A DNA stretch of 64,000 nucleotides from Phoronis australis. Taxonomy: Eukaryota; Phoronida; Phoronidae. Below the pieces are notes generated by a model that ran no database searches, was not told the DNA's origin, and saw only the letters and a list, made by a program, of their open reading frames with translations. The stretch spans positions 89,874 through 153,873 of the forward strand of contig NMRA01000434.1 in NCBI GenBank assembly GCA_002633005.1, written 5' to 3'. Positions 11,896 to 26,800 of the stretch are shown piece by piece. A program made the translations under genes and the position numbers. Numbering within the stretch: position 1 is the stretch's first letter; every line of letters starts with the position of its first letter.

Positions 11896-14800
11896 CTGTA
11901 AATAAAGCGAACAGGTCTACAGTGATGCATCAGAACTGCAACAATATTCAGAATCATGCAACTACTTATGGGCAAACAGTACATGGCAATTGTTGGACGT
12001 TGGACTCTTACTTGTGAGGCTTGAACTTATTAAATCCTGTGTTCTATGACGGACTGCGAGCATTGCAGTAATTGCGTGATGTCTTTCTACGTTGAACATT
12101 AAATAAGGGTATGAAAGCAAGATACTGAAGAAAGTGCCCTCCCAGAAAAAGTTTACTCTCTCATTAAAAACACACAAATACTGTAACAGATGTTTCCTAT
12201 TGACACAGAAATGATAAAATATAGAATCTTAAACACCATAGTTTGCCTCCTTAGTCCAAGTTACTTCTCGCTTAGAAAGTAATTAAATTCTAACTTCTTA
12301 TAAAATGTTTCAAGATCCGAACCATGTCGTAACTCGCAATGCCACCAGACTCTCACCGAAATATTTCCAGTGACGTCATAGCTTTCAGCAGTCTTTCTGA
12401 GGTATGTGTCAATCATTTGCTCCATCTCCTTGACAACAGGGTCAGGTGATGCCAGGCCATGTCCACTGTTCATATATAGTAAGTGTTGCACTCTGGACTT
12501 CAGTTCTTTCATCTTCTGTTGAGCAGATCGGAATGCGAGCTGAAACAGGAATCAGGGTAAAACAAAAATGAAATTTATATTTCCGTGTTTATATACCAAT
12601 TAGACTAAATAATAATTGATGTACATGGAACATCAGGAAAACTAGAGGTAAAAATAATTCTATAAGCCAATACAGGTAAAAGTAAATAAAGTAATTTAAA
12701 AAAAAAATAAATAAAACTGGTACTAAAATGTAGAGCTCTTCATTCCACTGATGAAGACACTTGTTGACACAAAGTTTAGTTTCAGTAAACATTTCATCAG
12801 GTTTTACAGTCCACATTTTGACTTCAATGAAATTATGTCACAAAACAGGCCCCAAATTTAGAGCAGCTACATCTAATTATCTTAAAGGATGCTCAGGTAC
12901 AAAAGAAGATTCGGAACAAAAATTCCTTTAAAATTATCAGAAAACAAATCAAGCTGCAGCACCACCAACAAAACTTAATGACACCACAAATATCAATAAA
13001 CCATAGTGATTGTGCAACACTTAACTCCAGTACATACCACTACAACAGAGAACAGAAGTTTGCCCTTGAGGTCGTCATTTTCCGAGAGTTCATTGAGCGA
13101 ATCCAGTGAGTCGAGAGCGTCCAGCCTCACTTCAGAGTAAAGGTTACCATAAGCCTTGATGAGCTGGGTTGGCCGATCATCACCCAAATTCAAATCTTCA
13201 AATTTTGTACCCTTCTCCAACTGCTTTTGTGCTTGCTCAGCAAGTCTGTAACAACAAAGGAAGTTTGTTGTTAGGCAATATCATTAGGATAAAGTTGAGA
13301 ACTACCTCTTTTTAATTCGAGGAGGCAGTGTGGCCTGGTTGACTAAGTGCCCGCTTTCTTTACTCGAGGTCGTGGGTTCAGATCCCACCAGGTCACACTG
13401 CTAAACCCTTGAGCCAGGTTTCTAGCTCCTCAGCTCGGTTTTAACCATATATTAATAAAGCATAAAAATATTTCCAGGTGATCAGTGCAATGGGCCCACA
13501 TGCGAGGCCTGCGCACGTCTGGTACAACGTGTATTAGACCGCCTGCAATTATTTTTTATATCTTTTTAATTCACGTAAAGTTACCATTTAAACAGGATAT
13601 GTACACAGCTGACAAGATTCCTAAAAATGTAACTAAGGTTGTCAGAGGCAAATGAGAGAATACGGTATATCTTCATTTAGTGGAATCCTATCCTACAAAA
13701 GTAAAGATTAAGAATATTTTAATGTACTACAAGCAAGGATTGTAGGGTGTAGATGTCATGAAACAACAGTAGCTGAAACTCACATTATTTGCGAAAAGGG
13801 AATCAGCCTTTGAAAAATGAAAAAATGACCATTTTGGCAATTATGTTTGTGTGAACTTAGTGGAGAACTAGTGCAACACAAAAATCAAGGAGACAAGTTT
13901 GCATAAAAATGTGACATGTGACCAAGTGGTAACAAACAAGACAACAGACACCATACGAGTTAGTATGAGGATCCATATTCAAGTAAGGAGGCGAATAAAT
14001 ATTTCAAAGAGTAAATGATTCATCTTTATTGAACAACCACTTATGCTTCTCTCCTCTGGCTTAAGCACAGTACGATGAACGAGGTGATGCTAACCGGCTA
14101 ACCATGCAATATCATGTTTCATTCAAAGTAACCAGACAATAGAGGTCGCTGGTTGTGAACTGACCAATCAGATGCTGTAGAAACCATAAACCCCTGACTG
14201 TGGAAACAAAGTGATCAGACAATAACTACATCAAAGCCAGTAAAACATGTCAATCTTATAAGGGAGAAGAAATCAAGAAGAAAGAAGCATGGAACAAATT
14301 TGGAGCAGTCCCTCAGGAGCATGAGGTCACATGGCTTGAGGGAGAACAATATTGGTCTCCCTCAGTCCACGTATGACCTGAAATCACTCTCAGGATCGGT
14401 TCACATTTGCATAAATTTGTCGATATTATAAAAATAAGGATAAAGATGAAAGTATGTGATCTGGGATCATTTTTAAATGCCTGACCTGTCTCTCAGAATC
14501 CTTTCCCGTTCCTGGTACTTCTTCACGGTTTCTCGAGATGCCTGAAGCTCTCTCTTCAGCGTTTCTACTTCTTTTTTCAGAGCGTCCATTTCTGGTGAAC
14601 TGGTGTCAACAGACAAAGACCTGGTAGCCATGGACGACTGTTGAGCTGGCAACCACCCTGAAGTGATTTTATTCTGTTGAACTGGTACTGAAAATTTAAT
14701 TTAATCCATTTAATTTGGAATAACTGACCAGTCTGCCAAATACAGAATACATATACTTCTACTTCTAAACCAGATTACCACTTGCATACTCCAAAAGTAA

Positions 14801-17800
14801 TGGTAAAGACACCTTTTAAATGCAAAGTGCATGCAAACATTAATTTCAGTCATTTAAAGGTCCAAATCTGAGATTTGTTCATATAATTATTTTAAGAAAA
14901 GAATTTTTCATTACTATCATTAAAAAACCCATGTGGGAATGTTGTTTCAACCTCATGTTCAATGGCAGACGGTGTAGGGCGTTAACTTGTAACAGTAATA
15001 ATTCACTGCCTACTTAACACACAATATGGCCGACAGGTGAAATTTTTACGTATGATTTTCTATAAAAACAAATACTAAGGGAATTTTAGTATATTTCAAA
15101 GTCAACTGTCACTATGCAGATGTCATAAAATAATATTAGATAAAGTAGCAAGGTAATCTGCCTTAGAAAATGGAAAGAAACAATTTTGGCAATTATTTTT
15201 GTACAAAATAGACGAGTTACTATATTCAAAAAAGCTAGGAATAGAGTGGATTAAATGAACCAAGGCCCAACCCGGAAAACAATGCTGAATTAAAAAAATC
15301 GGATTCAAATCATCGTACTGGTTTTCCCCATCACTTAAGTGGTATACCATGTCTGAGCTAATTGGCACATGACAAGCTTACCTTTACCATCCAAGTTATC
15401 TTTTGACTTGGAGGAGGCTAACACCTGGCTGCCAGTACTGAGGACTGCAAAGAAAACAAACACAGTTATAAACAGATCACATGAGGCCAGAGGTGAGTAA
15501 GACCAGTAGCCAGAGACATGAGTCAGCAAGGGCAGATGGCAGTTCTTCCGCTAACAAGCACAAAAACAAAATACTGTAGGCAGATTTAGGCTGAGGCCTA
15601 GGGTGCCCGGGTCCCCTATAAAAGTGACCTAAAACGCCCTCAACATGCTGTTTTCAGGACAAACACCAACATTTTCCTGTGAACATTGTTATTAGAGCTC
15701 CATCTCCTTACAACATCCTAGATCCGTCAGTGAAACAATAGCCAAAATTGACATTTTTATTTTCAAACGCAGACTAGACATTTTTTAATCTTCCATTATT
15801 GATGAGAAATGGCTTGGATTAGATATATTTACCAGTGTTAAATGATTATGTATAATAATTTCTAATTATATGAAACCAGTACATCAAGACAAACTACTAC
15901 AATTTAACAGCATACATTACGTTAAAATCTCACAAAGTTAGCACACAATATGGCCAACAAATGAAAAAATATTTTCATTTTTTCATACAACATAAGTAGC
16001 CCCAAAATAAATGCTATACAATTTTCAAGAGCTATAATACCAAAATGACCATCACATTCAGAGAAAGTGTGGGGATTCAGGGCAAAGTTTGGAAAATGAA
16101 AAACGACCGATTTTGACAATTATATTTTGTCTGCAACTGATGAGAGTTAAGTTACCGTAGATATCAATGTGTCCCACAACATATATTAGGAAAACATGTT
16201 GACTGTCCAGTCATGTTGAAACAACGGAAGACCATCATGAAGAAGTACAAAAGACAAAGAACAGGGCATTGACTTGTTAAAAAGAACTACCACAGTACAT
16301 CAAATATGACATGCTGGAACCATACTTCATTTAACCACAAACAAATCCAAACACAGGCCCCATGCCAACACTGCGTGGATAACATTTCTCCAGTGTTTGA
16401 TGAGGACTTGGGGAAATGTTAATCCTATTAAGGGGGACATCTTACATTAAATGAAAAGGCCCATTTAATTCCAAACAGAACATTAGAGTTATGCAATAGT
16501 CACCATGTCAACTTGTGTGGCAAATATTTCCAGAGGGAAATCCCTAAAACATTACTAATCCGAAGTCATGATAGAAAAATAGTGATCGATTCACCCCTCT
16601 CCTGAAAGCAATTAGTAAATGTAAGTCCTCCAAGTTCCCACCTCAACACATTCAAAGTTCCAGTCCTATAACTGACATATACACCATCAAACAGATGGTT
16701 AGATAATTTATGTATGTTATCACCACACTCCATATTTCCTCATAGTCAACAACTGGTTTTGATCCTGCAGCAGTTCTTAGGACCAGCTGTACACGTTGAT
16801 TCTACGTCAACCCTGAAAACCCTAAACTTGCCACCGTGCATAAGAATCGCCATCTGAATGTTTGACAATTTCATAAAAACCCGTTAAGTAAAAAATATTT
16901 ACAGCAGAAAATTTTGACCTTCATGTTGGTCTCTCGAGGCGTGATGTTCTCCTTTTAGGTGTTGTTGGGAGCGTCAGTTTGTCATGCCCCATCATCGCTG
17001 TTCATTGGATTGCTTATCCGATGTGTTTACTTTCTAGTGTTTTACTCAGGAACACAGAAGAACATATTTAAAGAGATCACTATGAGGTTACTATAGCTAG
17101 AACCCTGACCATGTTCACTACCAGCCATTAGAAGTTGTCACAAGAGATGTAAGTCGCACTAGTTTAAATGGTGTTCTAACAGTCCCCAAACATATCGACA
17201 ACTCGTTCTAGGAGTAACTTGTTCCCAAGTCAAGTCTGTGAGTGGACGGCGCAATAAAGGCGGGTCTTTTGCGTGCCGTATTTGCATCAGCTGTTCATTG
17301 TCAAGCATATAGCGACAACTAGTTCTTGGATATGTTTGTGGACGCTCCATTTAAAGTGGGGCAAGTTACACAAGTGAAAGTTGTTCTAGGGTAAGTCTGT
17401 GTGTGGACGGGACTTGTGAAAGGCCCTTACTTTGTGAATTCATAACCATGGATGCTCATGACAGCAAAATCTGTAATGTGGGATTAACATATCTACCAGT
17501 TGATGGATGCAGACAGGCTAGATCTTGTCAATATTCTGATTGCAAGTCACGGTGCATATTGTTCATGAATATCACACTCCAACATTGCTGTATAGAACCT
17601 AACCACTTCACTATCGACAACGATTGTGAGGTAGGCCCCTCATAGGGGTTCTTTGGCAATGCAACTGATAGAGGTAGTGATGTCAACATAGTGCTGAGGG
17701 GTGATGCCAACGTACATACGGTTGAACCTTGCAACCCCTAACACAGCTTCAACAATCCATAGCAACATTTATTTGTTATCACCAAACTTTCCACGCTGCA

Positions 17801-20800
17801 AAAACATTCCAGAAAATGCCAAGGAACAATTGTTTCTGAGTAATTTCAGGAGTTCATATCATTGTACGATGATCACAAGACTAAAATATTCCATCGGACA
17901 TTGGCCCACAGCTAAACAGTAATCACTTTACAAACAGACACTTCACACAAAATAGTGCGTTACATCAGACATCTATTTTTTAGATCTCGATGTTTATTTA
18001 GATGAACCCTTTCATGATCGTTGCAGAACAGGTCAGACTATCGTCCCTCAGTTTCATATGGTGAAACAATCACCGTAGTTCATTGACTTTGTCACAGTAA
18101 TTCTTTAGCCACAATGTAATGGTTCAACTATGTGAAAAAATGACCATCAGATGAGATTATTGGATGATAAACACCAGCAGACCACCATAAATAAAATAAT
18201 AAGGATTATGCAACTGCTCTGTGGACTGACAGCCATGACACTTACTGAAACAAGTGCAATTAATGTGGGACTGACAAGAAAAATGTCAGAAGCAGAGGCC
18301 AAAATATAAACAACTGGACACCATGTGTAATACTACTCCTTTGATCCAAGAAAATGTACCAACTTTATTAAATTTTTATTAATGTGATTTCCAAATCAAG
18401 ACCACATCAGACAACCTGGCCGAGGACATATCAGAGCACGTTGTTTGATCCCTGGCCATAATAGGTGGGTAAGTGTCGGGTCATCTGGGCTCAGATTAGC
18501 CCGGTCCAAGACACAGTGACGACATCACAAGAGGACTTTAATTAACATTGCCTCATCATACCACCTTAACCCACTTTATAGTTTACATTCTCCTACATTA
18601 ACTATGCACTTAAAGAAAGAGTCAGATAAAGTAACACCCAAACAACTAACATTCCTAATTCTGAAGCACACCCATCTCCACCCCCTACTGCATTGGCCAT
18701 CTTATCTCAAGGTCTGGAAGACACCTCCAACCTAATCCATTATCACATTCCATCATCCAACCTGATGGCAACAATACTTTGATACAGACATATAAACTTG
18801 GCAGTGGAACTCCACATGCCAAAAAATAAGTTCTTTTTGGAATTTCAAGACAACATCAATCTGTTCTACTGCATATCTTCATTTTTATAAGCAATAGTTT
18901 TTTACAGCAACTTATGCAAAATAAGTTCTCTTTGGAATTCCAACTACCATAGCCAACAGTAATCTGTTTAACTGAATATCTTCATTTTTATAAGCAATAA
19001 TTTTTAAAATAATTTATTGAAAGAATTTAACTGAATCTATATGCACCAGGTTTATAGCTATAGCTAAGTAAACAGCATGTTAACCCAGGGTAGTTATCAC
19101 CTAATAAAAAATCAAACAAGTAAGACACTTCAAAAGTCAAAACAATTAGTACAAACAAAACACATACCTAATGGACCATGACCACCATTACAAACAATAA
19201 AGTTCAAAGTTCACGGGTGCATTGCTTGTTCTGCAGCCACTGCAAGAAAGCCAGCAAAGTGTCCTCCTGCTGATTTTATTCCATGACAATGGTGTTTACA
19301 GACAACAAAATCATCACTGCTGCTCTAGATGAGTCTGCGGTCCTTAGATGGCGGCAACAGACAAGGCAACAGTTTGGTTCCAGACATCTTTGTTGGCGTA
19401 AACAGAGGGATTTGGTGGCCATTAACAAGAATGGCTGACTGCATCTTATGTAATAGCTAGGACAAACAGTGGATAGTGAGTTTCAAGGGTCATCACTTGG
19501 CTTTAATAGAGTTTGACAAGGTGTTTAAGTGACACTGGTTTCACCTGACTAGATATAATGAAGGCATCATGTGACCAATCAGACGATGTTTACCCAGCCC
19601 TGAAATTAACCATGGGAAGACTCGGCAGGGCACCATAATTAGGAATGACAGTGTTTATGAAAGATTCACCTGTGCTTGACAATTACAGGGTTGATATCAG
19701 TAACTTCTACTCAGTCTACAGCTGGAAACATGGTGGTTATTGTGTGAAGGTGTGGACATGACTGCTTATGGAGAGAAAAGTGACAGACAGGCGCGTGCCA
19801 CTGTAATAATAGGAACCCTGGTCAGCAGTGTTGGACGAGTTAGGGCACTGCATGAAAGGCATCAACACACAGCAAACAACTGTGCCAATGTAATGGGAGC
19901 CCAGTTAGAAAGACTGAACAAAATTTACATTGGCAGTAGCACAGACTTGTGTCGCAATGCCAGCAGCTGTGGAGAGTTTGGACTTTCCCCAAGTAATGGA
20001 GAACATATCAACGATGTATAGAGCAGACAGACCCAATGCATCCTCCTGTAGCAGCGAAAAAGGTCCAGGCTGGCTGGCAATGCCCAGACCCAGTTCACCA
20101 AGGAAAACCTTAAATAAACAGTTTCTAATAAAAACCACTAATGCAATATTACCAGATAAACACAATATTATATTGTATTATGCAAGACAACATCTTGTAA
20201 ACTTTAACAGATAACATCAGCTGATGTAACATCAAATCGACACAGGTCAAAATGCATTTTCACTAAAACAGGAACTTGATGATTGTTCATAACCATATTC
20301 TATGAAACTAAAGTGTCAACTGATTGAATCTGGTCAAACTGATAAAAATTTACAAGTGAGCCAAAAAATTGTGGAAGGTGAAAAGAAAATTTCACAGTCA
20401 GTGCAATGACACTATGGGCAAAAACAATTTTGACAATAACACCTCCATAAAACACAGTGTAGGAGCAATTAGTTAGGCGCTCCCCCTTATTTGTCAAGGA
20501 TTTCTTAACAATAACGTCTTCAATTTTTCTAAATGGCAGGAGTTCTCCAACTTCTTGTTTTTTACACAAATTGCAAACAGAAACAGTGCACCAAACTTGC
20601 CAAGCTACATAATAGCCCTTCCTGGAACTGGTTAGCTTTCAGAAAAAATGGGCCAGGACACCCAGCTGGTGTCATGGAGCACCTGTTTACAAGCAGAATG
20701 AAACTAATATTAACAATAAAGCCCAGGTCAACACAAGCTACTTATGTCCCAGTAGGGAGTCAATAGATCTGTGACAAATTATACCGACTATCCCTAGCAC

Positions 20801-23800
20801 AACCAGTTAAACAGAACAGAATTTCAATCTGTGTATCAAATGGCAAACACATACAACCAAGGTGCAATGGAATCTATTGTAACTCTAATCTAAAACGCAC
20901 TTAGCACGCACAACAGGGAGTCTCCTCAATGAATTCCGTCTTCCTCGCAGATGCAATGCCTGCTTCTACAACTGCAACTGAATGGAAGAGCTCTTCTGTA
21001 CAAACGTGCATGCTGGGTGTTCTGCATGCTGGGTGTACCATACATAGCCCTAGCTTTGTTGACAAATAGAGCATCACATAGTAATTACCTGTACTTCAAC
21101 AAAGGTTCAAGCTGAAGCTTCAGAAAAAAGATCAAGTGCCTCTCCTGATAGACACATTTGTGGTGGGGTGAGGCATAAAGTGACATTGGCATGACACATT
21201 ATCACCACTTAGTGAGCTTTATCCAATCAGTTAAAAATACTGCAATGATGTTAATACGAAAAGGCATGCAAGTTGCAAAACATGTTTTGTGGTAAAAATG
21301 ATTCAGCGTAAATAATCAACAGTTCAGTCCACACTGGGGTGTCCTCGCAGTGCTGGGTAATAATACATGGTGTAAATTATATGTTCCCATGAGGTACGTC
21401 AGTCATAAGGGCAAAGGCCTAATTTTCGAAGATTTCTTTAAACATAAAGACATTTTAAAATAGCATTACTGCGCATCCTTCTACAGATTAAGAAGATTTT
21501 GTCATTTACAAATCCAGAACCAGTTGCTTATGTAATGTTTTGATTTTTCTAGCTTTAAGATTATGTAGGACTTAATCGTCAAATCTATGCATTTTTCACC
21601 AAACATAGTTATTACACAAAACTACAGAAATTCACTATATAAAATATATATAATTATCTTTTTCAAAGTAGAAGGTTTGTAGACCTTATACCAATATATC
21701 AGAAAGTCAATAATGTCACTATGTCTTTTTAGTAAAATTTAGCGAAAAGAAAAGTACACAGTAAAACAATGGTATCAGTAGGAAGACCAAATTTCATTTG
21801 ACATGCCCTGTAAATGTTTGAGATGAAATCTAAAGATGCTGTTTTGACTTTCTAAAATATCATGCTGTTTTCATTTTTCGGATTATAGAGCATAAAGCAT
21901 AGTATATGAAAGTTTTATATGAGCTGGTCAGTCATTTCTGGGATATGATCTGAAGCCAGCCAAATTTGGATTTTTTTCTAGAATCCTACACAACATTAAG
22001 TAAACATTGCTACTGAGGTGCCATAAAGCCAAACATTTCTTCCACAATACATTGCATTGAAGAACAAATAGGAAATCGCCTAACAAACACTGAAGCTACT
22101 TGAGAATTAATTTTTTAATGCAAAATCAACATTTTCAGCAGCTGACATGACTCTGTGATACCTGAGAGCCTATGCTTCCTTTTCGTGCAGGCAATGTTCT
22201 GTGTACACATTTTCTCCCATAGTTCATGCACGGACAACAGTGTTGTTCCAGCTGGCATCTTCAACACTTCTAAGTTTCTCCAGACAACTTCCACTAAACA
22301 CCAACTCTAGTCAACTAACTGGTCTCACCAGGGACTCTTCCTTTATAAGTTGGTGGCAAAGGGAAGTTTTAATAAAACCACCATCCGCTCACGCTCACAA
22401 CCAGGAAATCATGGAAGCAAAACGACCAATTACAACAGCCCATTCCGGTGCAGCTCTGGTCAGAGGTCGCCAAAGTTTGTTGGTGAAACTGAATAGTGGA
22501 GATGACAGGATGTATCCATGTTCTGGGGCTGTTTGTTTATAAGACAACATTCACTACTGCTTCATAACTATATATGATGCAAAACATTTGTGAATCTTGG
22601 TGAATTGAGATTCTTTGATTTCAGTTGCAAAGTGTTTTCCATATTCCTATATTTGTACTTTACTCTTATTCAACACAAAATTAAAATAATTTTAAAACTA
22701 CCTTACAGTTTTCAATGTTTTTTTTTGGGCTTGGCCTAAAAATTACTTTTATACCTTAGTCAAGGGAAACTANNNNNNNNNNNNNNNNNNNNNNNNNNNN
22801 NNNNNNNNNNNNNNNNNNNNNNNNNNNNNNNNNNNNNNNNNNNNNNNNNNNNNNNNNNNNNNNNNNNNNNNNNNNNNNNNNNNNNNNNNNNNNNNNNNNN
22901 NNNNNNNNNNNNNNNNNNNNNNNNNNNNNNNNNNNNNNNNNNNNNNNNNNNNNNNNNNNNNNNNNNNNNNNNNNNNNNNNNNNNNNNNNNNNNNNNNNNN
23001 NNNNNNNNNNNNNNNNNNNNNNNNNNNNNNNNNTATCTTTTGCCATAAAAAAACGAGGTGCATATATCGAAAGAGGCCGTTATATTACTTGACGGCATTT
23101 ATAAATCACGATTGTCAGCCGACTGAGACATTGCGCGCTAACAGCCTGACCGAACAGTGCCGCAATGCGATTTTGCAAGTGATATAAATAGGATAATCTG
23201 GACATCCTGCATGAAAAATAAATGTTTTTCCACCACGAAGTTTGGTAAGGTGATCGTTGATGTCTGCTGTGACCTCTGCAACATGTGAAGCTTGCACACG
23301 CGCACTTTAGCAAGGTCACGTGTTGAAATATTTGCAATCCAAGTAGAGGCTGCGTGGTCTCTGGTCGTCTGCGCTGCGCAGGGCAAAGTAACAAGACCGC
23401 ATGACGGCACGGGGCTATTACTCAGCAATTCTGTAAATTTAATAGAGTGAGTAACTAATCTGAGGGCAAGAGAACCTTTGTTGGGATCATCCGCTGTTAT
23501 GACATTTTCCCCGTCATGTGGAGACGTGACGATAACGCTCTTTGAAAAGTGCTACGCGTTCCGAGTGCGTGTGTGGTGTGGGGACTTAGGTCACGAGGTA
23601 AGATTAACCGCCCAGGGCGGTTGCCTTTCGTAATAAGCGCCCATGTTCGGTTAACCGCCCACCCCCGATTTTTTGGGTTTGCCAATTTAACCGCCCAGGG
23701 CGTTAACCCGAACGTTTACGGTATGTAACTACATGCATTTCACTAAACTAGTATTTAGCATGGATGAATTAAGAGTTTTTGTTTAGTTTTCCGAGTACAT

Positions 23801-26800
23801 ACATTTTAATGGTAAGGCCAAAAATCACACTTTATTTATTCTGATCTGTTTTTGAAAATAGAGTCTGTGGTGCGATATTTTAGTGGCTCACTTTTCAAAA
23901 GAGAAAATCCACCCGAGACGAACAAAAATGACACAGGATTTTTTCTCATTGCTTGGCAAATCTGCACACTTCAAACCTTGCATTTTTTGGTTGGTGAATG
24001 CAGGTGTCAAAGTAAGACAGGTTATGGACCAGAACCAACAATGGTTTTTTGACCAAACAGAATTTCTGTGTGACAGGTTTACAATGGACTAAGCTATTAA
24101 ATGCAGTTTTAACACATATTAAAGCTAGAATCCACTTGTCAAAATTTACCATTATTATTCTTCACCTATTGTTTGTCAAAGTAGGTCATACGTGTGGGCG
24201 AATACATACCGTAGCATTTGCTTTTTTGAAAAGGCATTTTCTTGGTACTTATTACCTAAAATATGGAAAACATGATATGGGCTGAAAATTCAATCAATTG
24301 ATCTTAAAAAATTCTTACAACTGAAACTTGTTGAAACTGAAGGACTTTTGACCCTACTTTTACATGTCTACTCATGGAGTGATGAAAATCATTTTCCATC
24401 ATGATACAGAAAAGTTACAGACAAAGTTCATGTTGTCAAGACTAGAATTAGAATTTTGAATCATGATGAGAAAGCAATAAACTCTAAATGTCAATGTTAG
24501 AAAAGGTTAATGCTAGCACATACACATCAGTCAATCAATAAAACTTGGCCTAGGTTCGTTAAGGTGACCACTGCCATGAGGGTCAGGGGGAAGCAGACAC
24601 AAATGTTTCTAATTAGCAAAAATGGACTTAGTGGACTGTGGTCAGCAGAGTCAAGGCAGAAAAGAATGGGATTCAAAGAGCAAAGACACCTGAACAAAAC
24701 CAAGCATTCCTATTAAGGAAAAGCCCAATAAAACGACAAAAATAAAAAGGAATACCATAACAACAAAGTAATTTTCTTACTTTACTTATACACACTGAAG
24801 TAGTTATAAAAACATACAAAATCAAATCAAATGTTCATCCAGTGTAAGAACTTAGTCCTTATCTCAAAGGGCAATCTAGTACAAAAACTTAAAAATGTAT
24901 ACCAAATTAAGTAATATGTAACATGGCATAATGTTCACATCCTTCCTGTTATTAAACTTAAAAGCCTTTTTGAGCAAAGTCTTGTACCTCGGCCGAGATC
25001 AGAAAATCATCGACTATTCCCGTCAATTTCCGTGACCTGAGTTCCTGTGCATCAGTTCACGAGCGAGTCCTGAATAATGCTCATGTAGTCCTTGAAAACC
25101 TATTGAAATCACTCAGTGAGCGTAAATACGTTGTTACTTTGGTAGCTTTTATCACTTTGGTTCTTTTTGTACAAACTTGATTATCTATTTCCAAATTTTA
25201 CCTCTTCTTTGCATGTGACGAATTTTATTTAATGCATAACCATAAGTTTGTGAAGTACGTCACTGGGGTCAGCCCTACGTAACTCGTCGCCAGGGTATGT
25301 CAGATTTCATTTAACAACCCACTTAGGTAATAAATCAGACGCAAACTCTTTCTAAATCATCGAATGTGTTATCGTGAAACCAGTCTGGAGTGAGCAATTG
25401 CCAGGTAACTACCCAGACGTGTGAGCACAGAGTGTACTTGCAGCAAACTGGCACCGGCTTTACTGGCCGTTAAAATTGTAAAATAGAAAAAAAATCCTCA
25501 CACGACGATGTTTCATTAAACAAAAACAGTTTTATCTCAAAACAATGACCAGTCCACACCTCAGTTGCAATAACGTGCATGTGTGCTTGATTTTGCTGCC
25601 TGCACACGGTAACCTGGGTGAAGTAATTCCACTGCAGTTGCCATGACTCTTCACCGGGAAAATAATCACTTGCTAAATTGACTTTGATTTTCAATTATTA
25701 GGGAAAATATATTTTAAAACCTGACAAAAACTTACAATATATACCACTGTTGTATAAATATAAAAATTCCGTGACGCAAACGGGAGGAGGAGGGGAGTGT
25801 TGAATTGTAGTCAATGAGCTGAATGACGACGATGGAAAAATATGGCAGTGTTAGGAACATGACACAGTATTATTCCTTTTACTATAAACTCAGTAAAACT
25901 TATATTATACCATTTGGCACCATGGCAAGTTTTCTTACTGAAGTTATTTCGCCACCAAATGGTATTCTGTCCTGTCGTTCATTGTTGGCAGTCAGTGGCC
26001 CGGCTATAATGGAAGTCGCGCGAGACCACCGTCAGTATCTTAGTTTCCGTCTCAATTTATTTTCGCAAATTTAATCGTGACTGTACTTCGGGAGCAAGTT
26101 TTCTGTTATACAGAATTTGTTGAATACACGACACTTTTCATTTTTCACGGTCTTTATTCCGTTGCGTTCATACTTTCTGAACAAAACTCTACTCTCTGCT
26201 GAACATAGATACAGTAACTGACCTAACGACATAATTAAAAAGACACACGATATTTCGAAACATACTTGTTTCATTCTCAAGTGAAGATAAAATGACGCAG
26301 TAATGCCACCACAGAGTATAAGCTGACGGCACACACAGTGAGACACGGCGGGTGTGAAATACTGCAAAGAATGACTAAAGAATTAGGGTAACAGGAAAGT
26401 CACGCAAACAAGTGTAACGTGCGGCGCGACCCTGTTTGCTGCTCATTCAAAATAGGCTTCTCAAAAGCAATTAAAAGGGACTCTAATACTTTCAAACGCA
26501 GCACATCTTGCTCCACGTAGCGAATTGACGTGTTTTCCACAATTTCTTGACGGGTGATTTTACGTGCGTGGTATTGCAGAAAATGATCTTGAATGGCGCC
26601 ATTTTGAAGATGCATGGATAACCGACGGGAAAGACTGCAAACCGTTTGACCAATGTAACATTGTTTGACGTTTGAACGAAGACATTCATTCATAGGGCAT
26701 ACAAATTCATAAACAACACTACACTGTGCAACGGGGCGGACTTTCGCTTTAGAAATGTTATTTTTCATGACCAAGTTGGAGGACTTCCTATTCCGATAAT

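Noticed and set aside
13331-13400. tRNA gene
   Set aside because: It has a B box and a T stem but is the head of a SINE with target-site duplications, and the anticodon arm is degenerate.
19740-20165. Overlapping open frames on both strands
   Set aside because: Neither strand gives a recognisable domain or sound splice sites; treated as intronic sequence.
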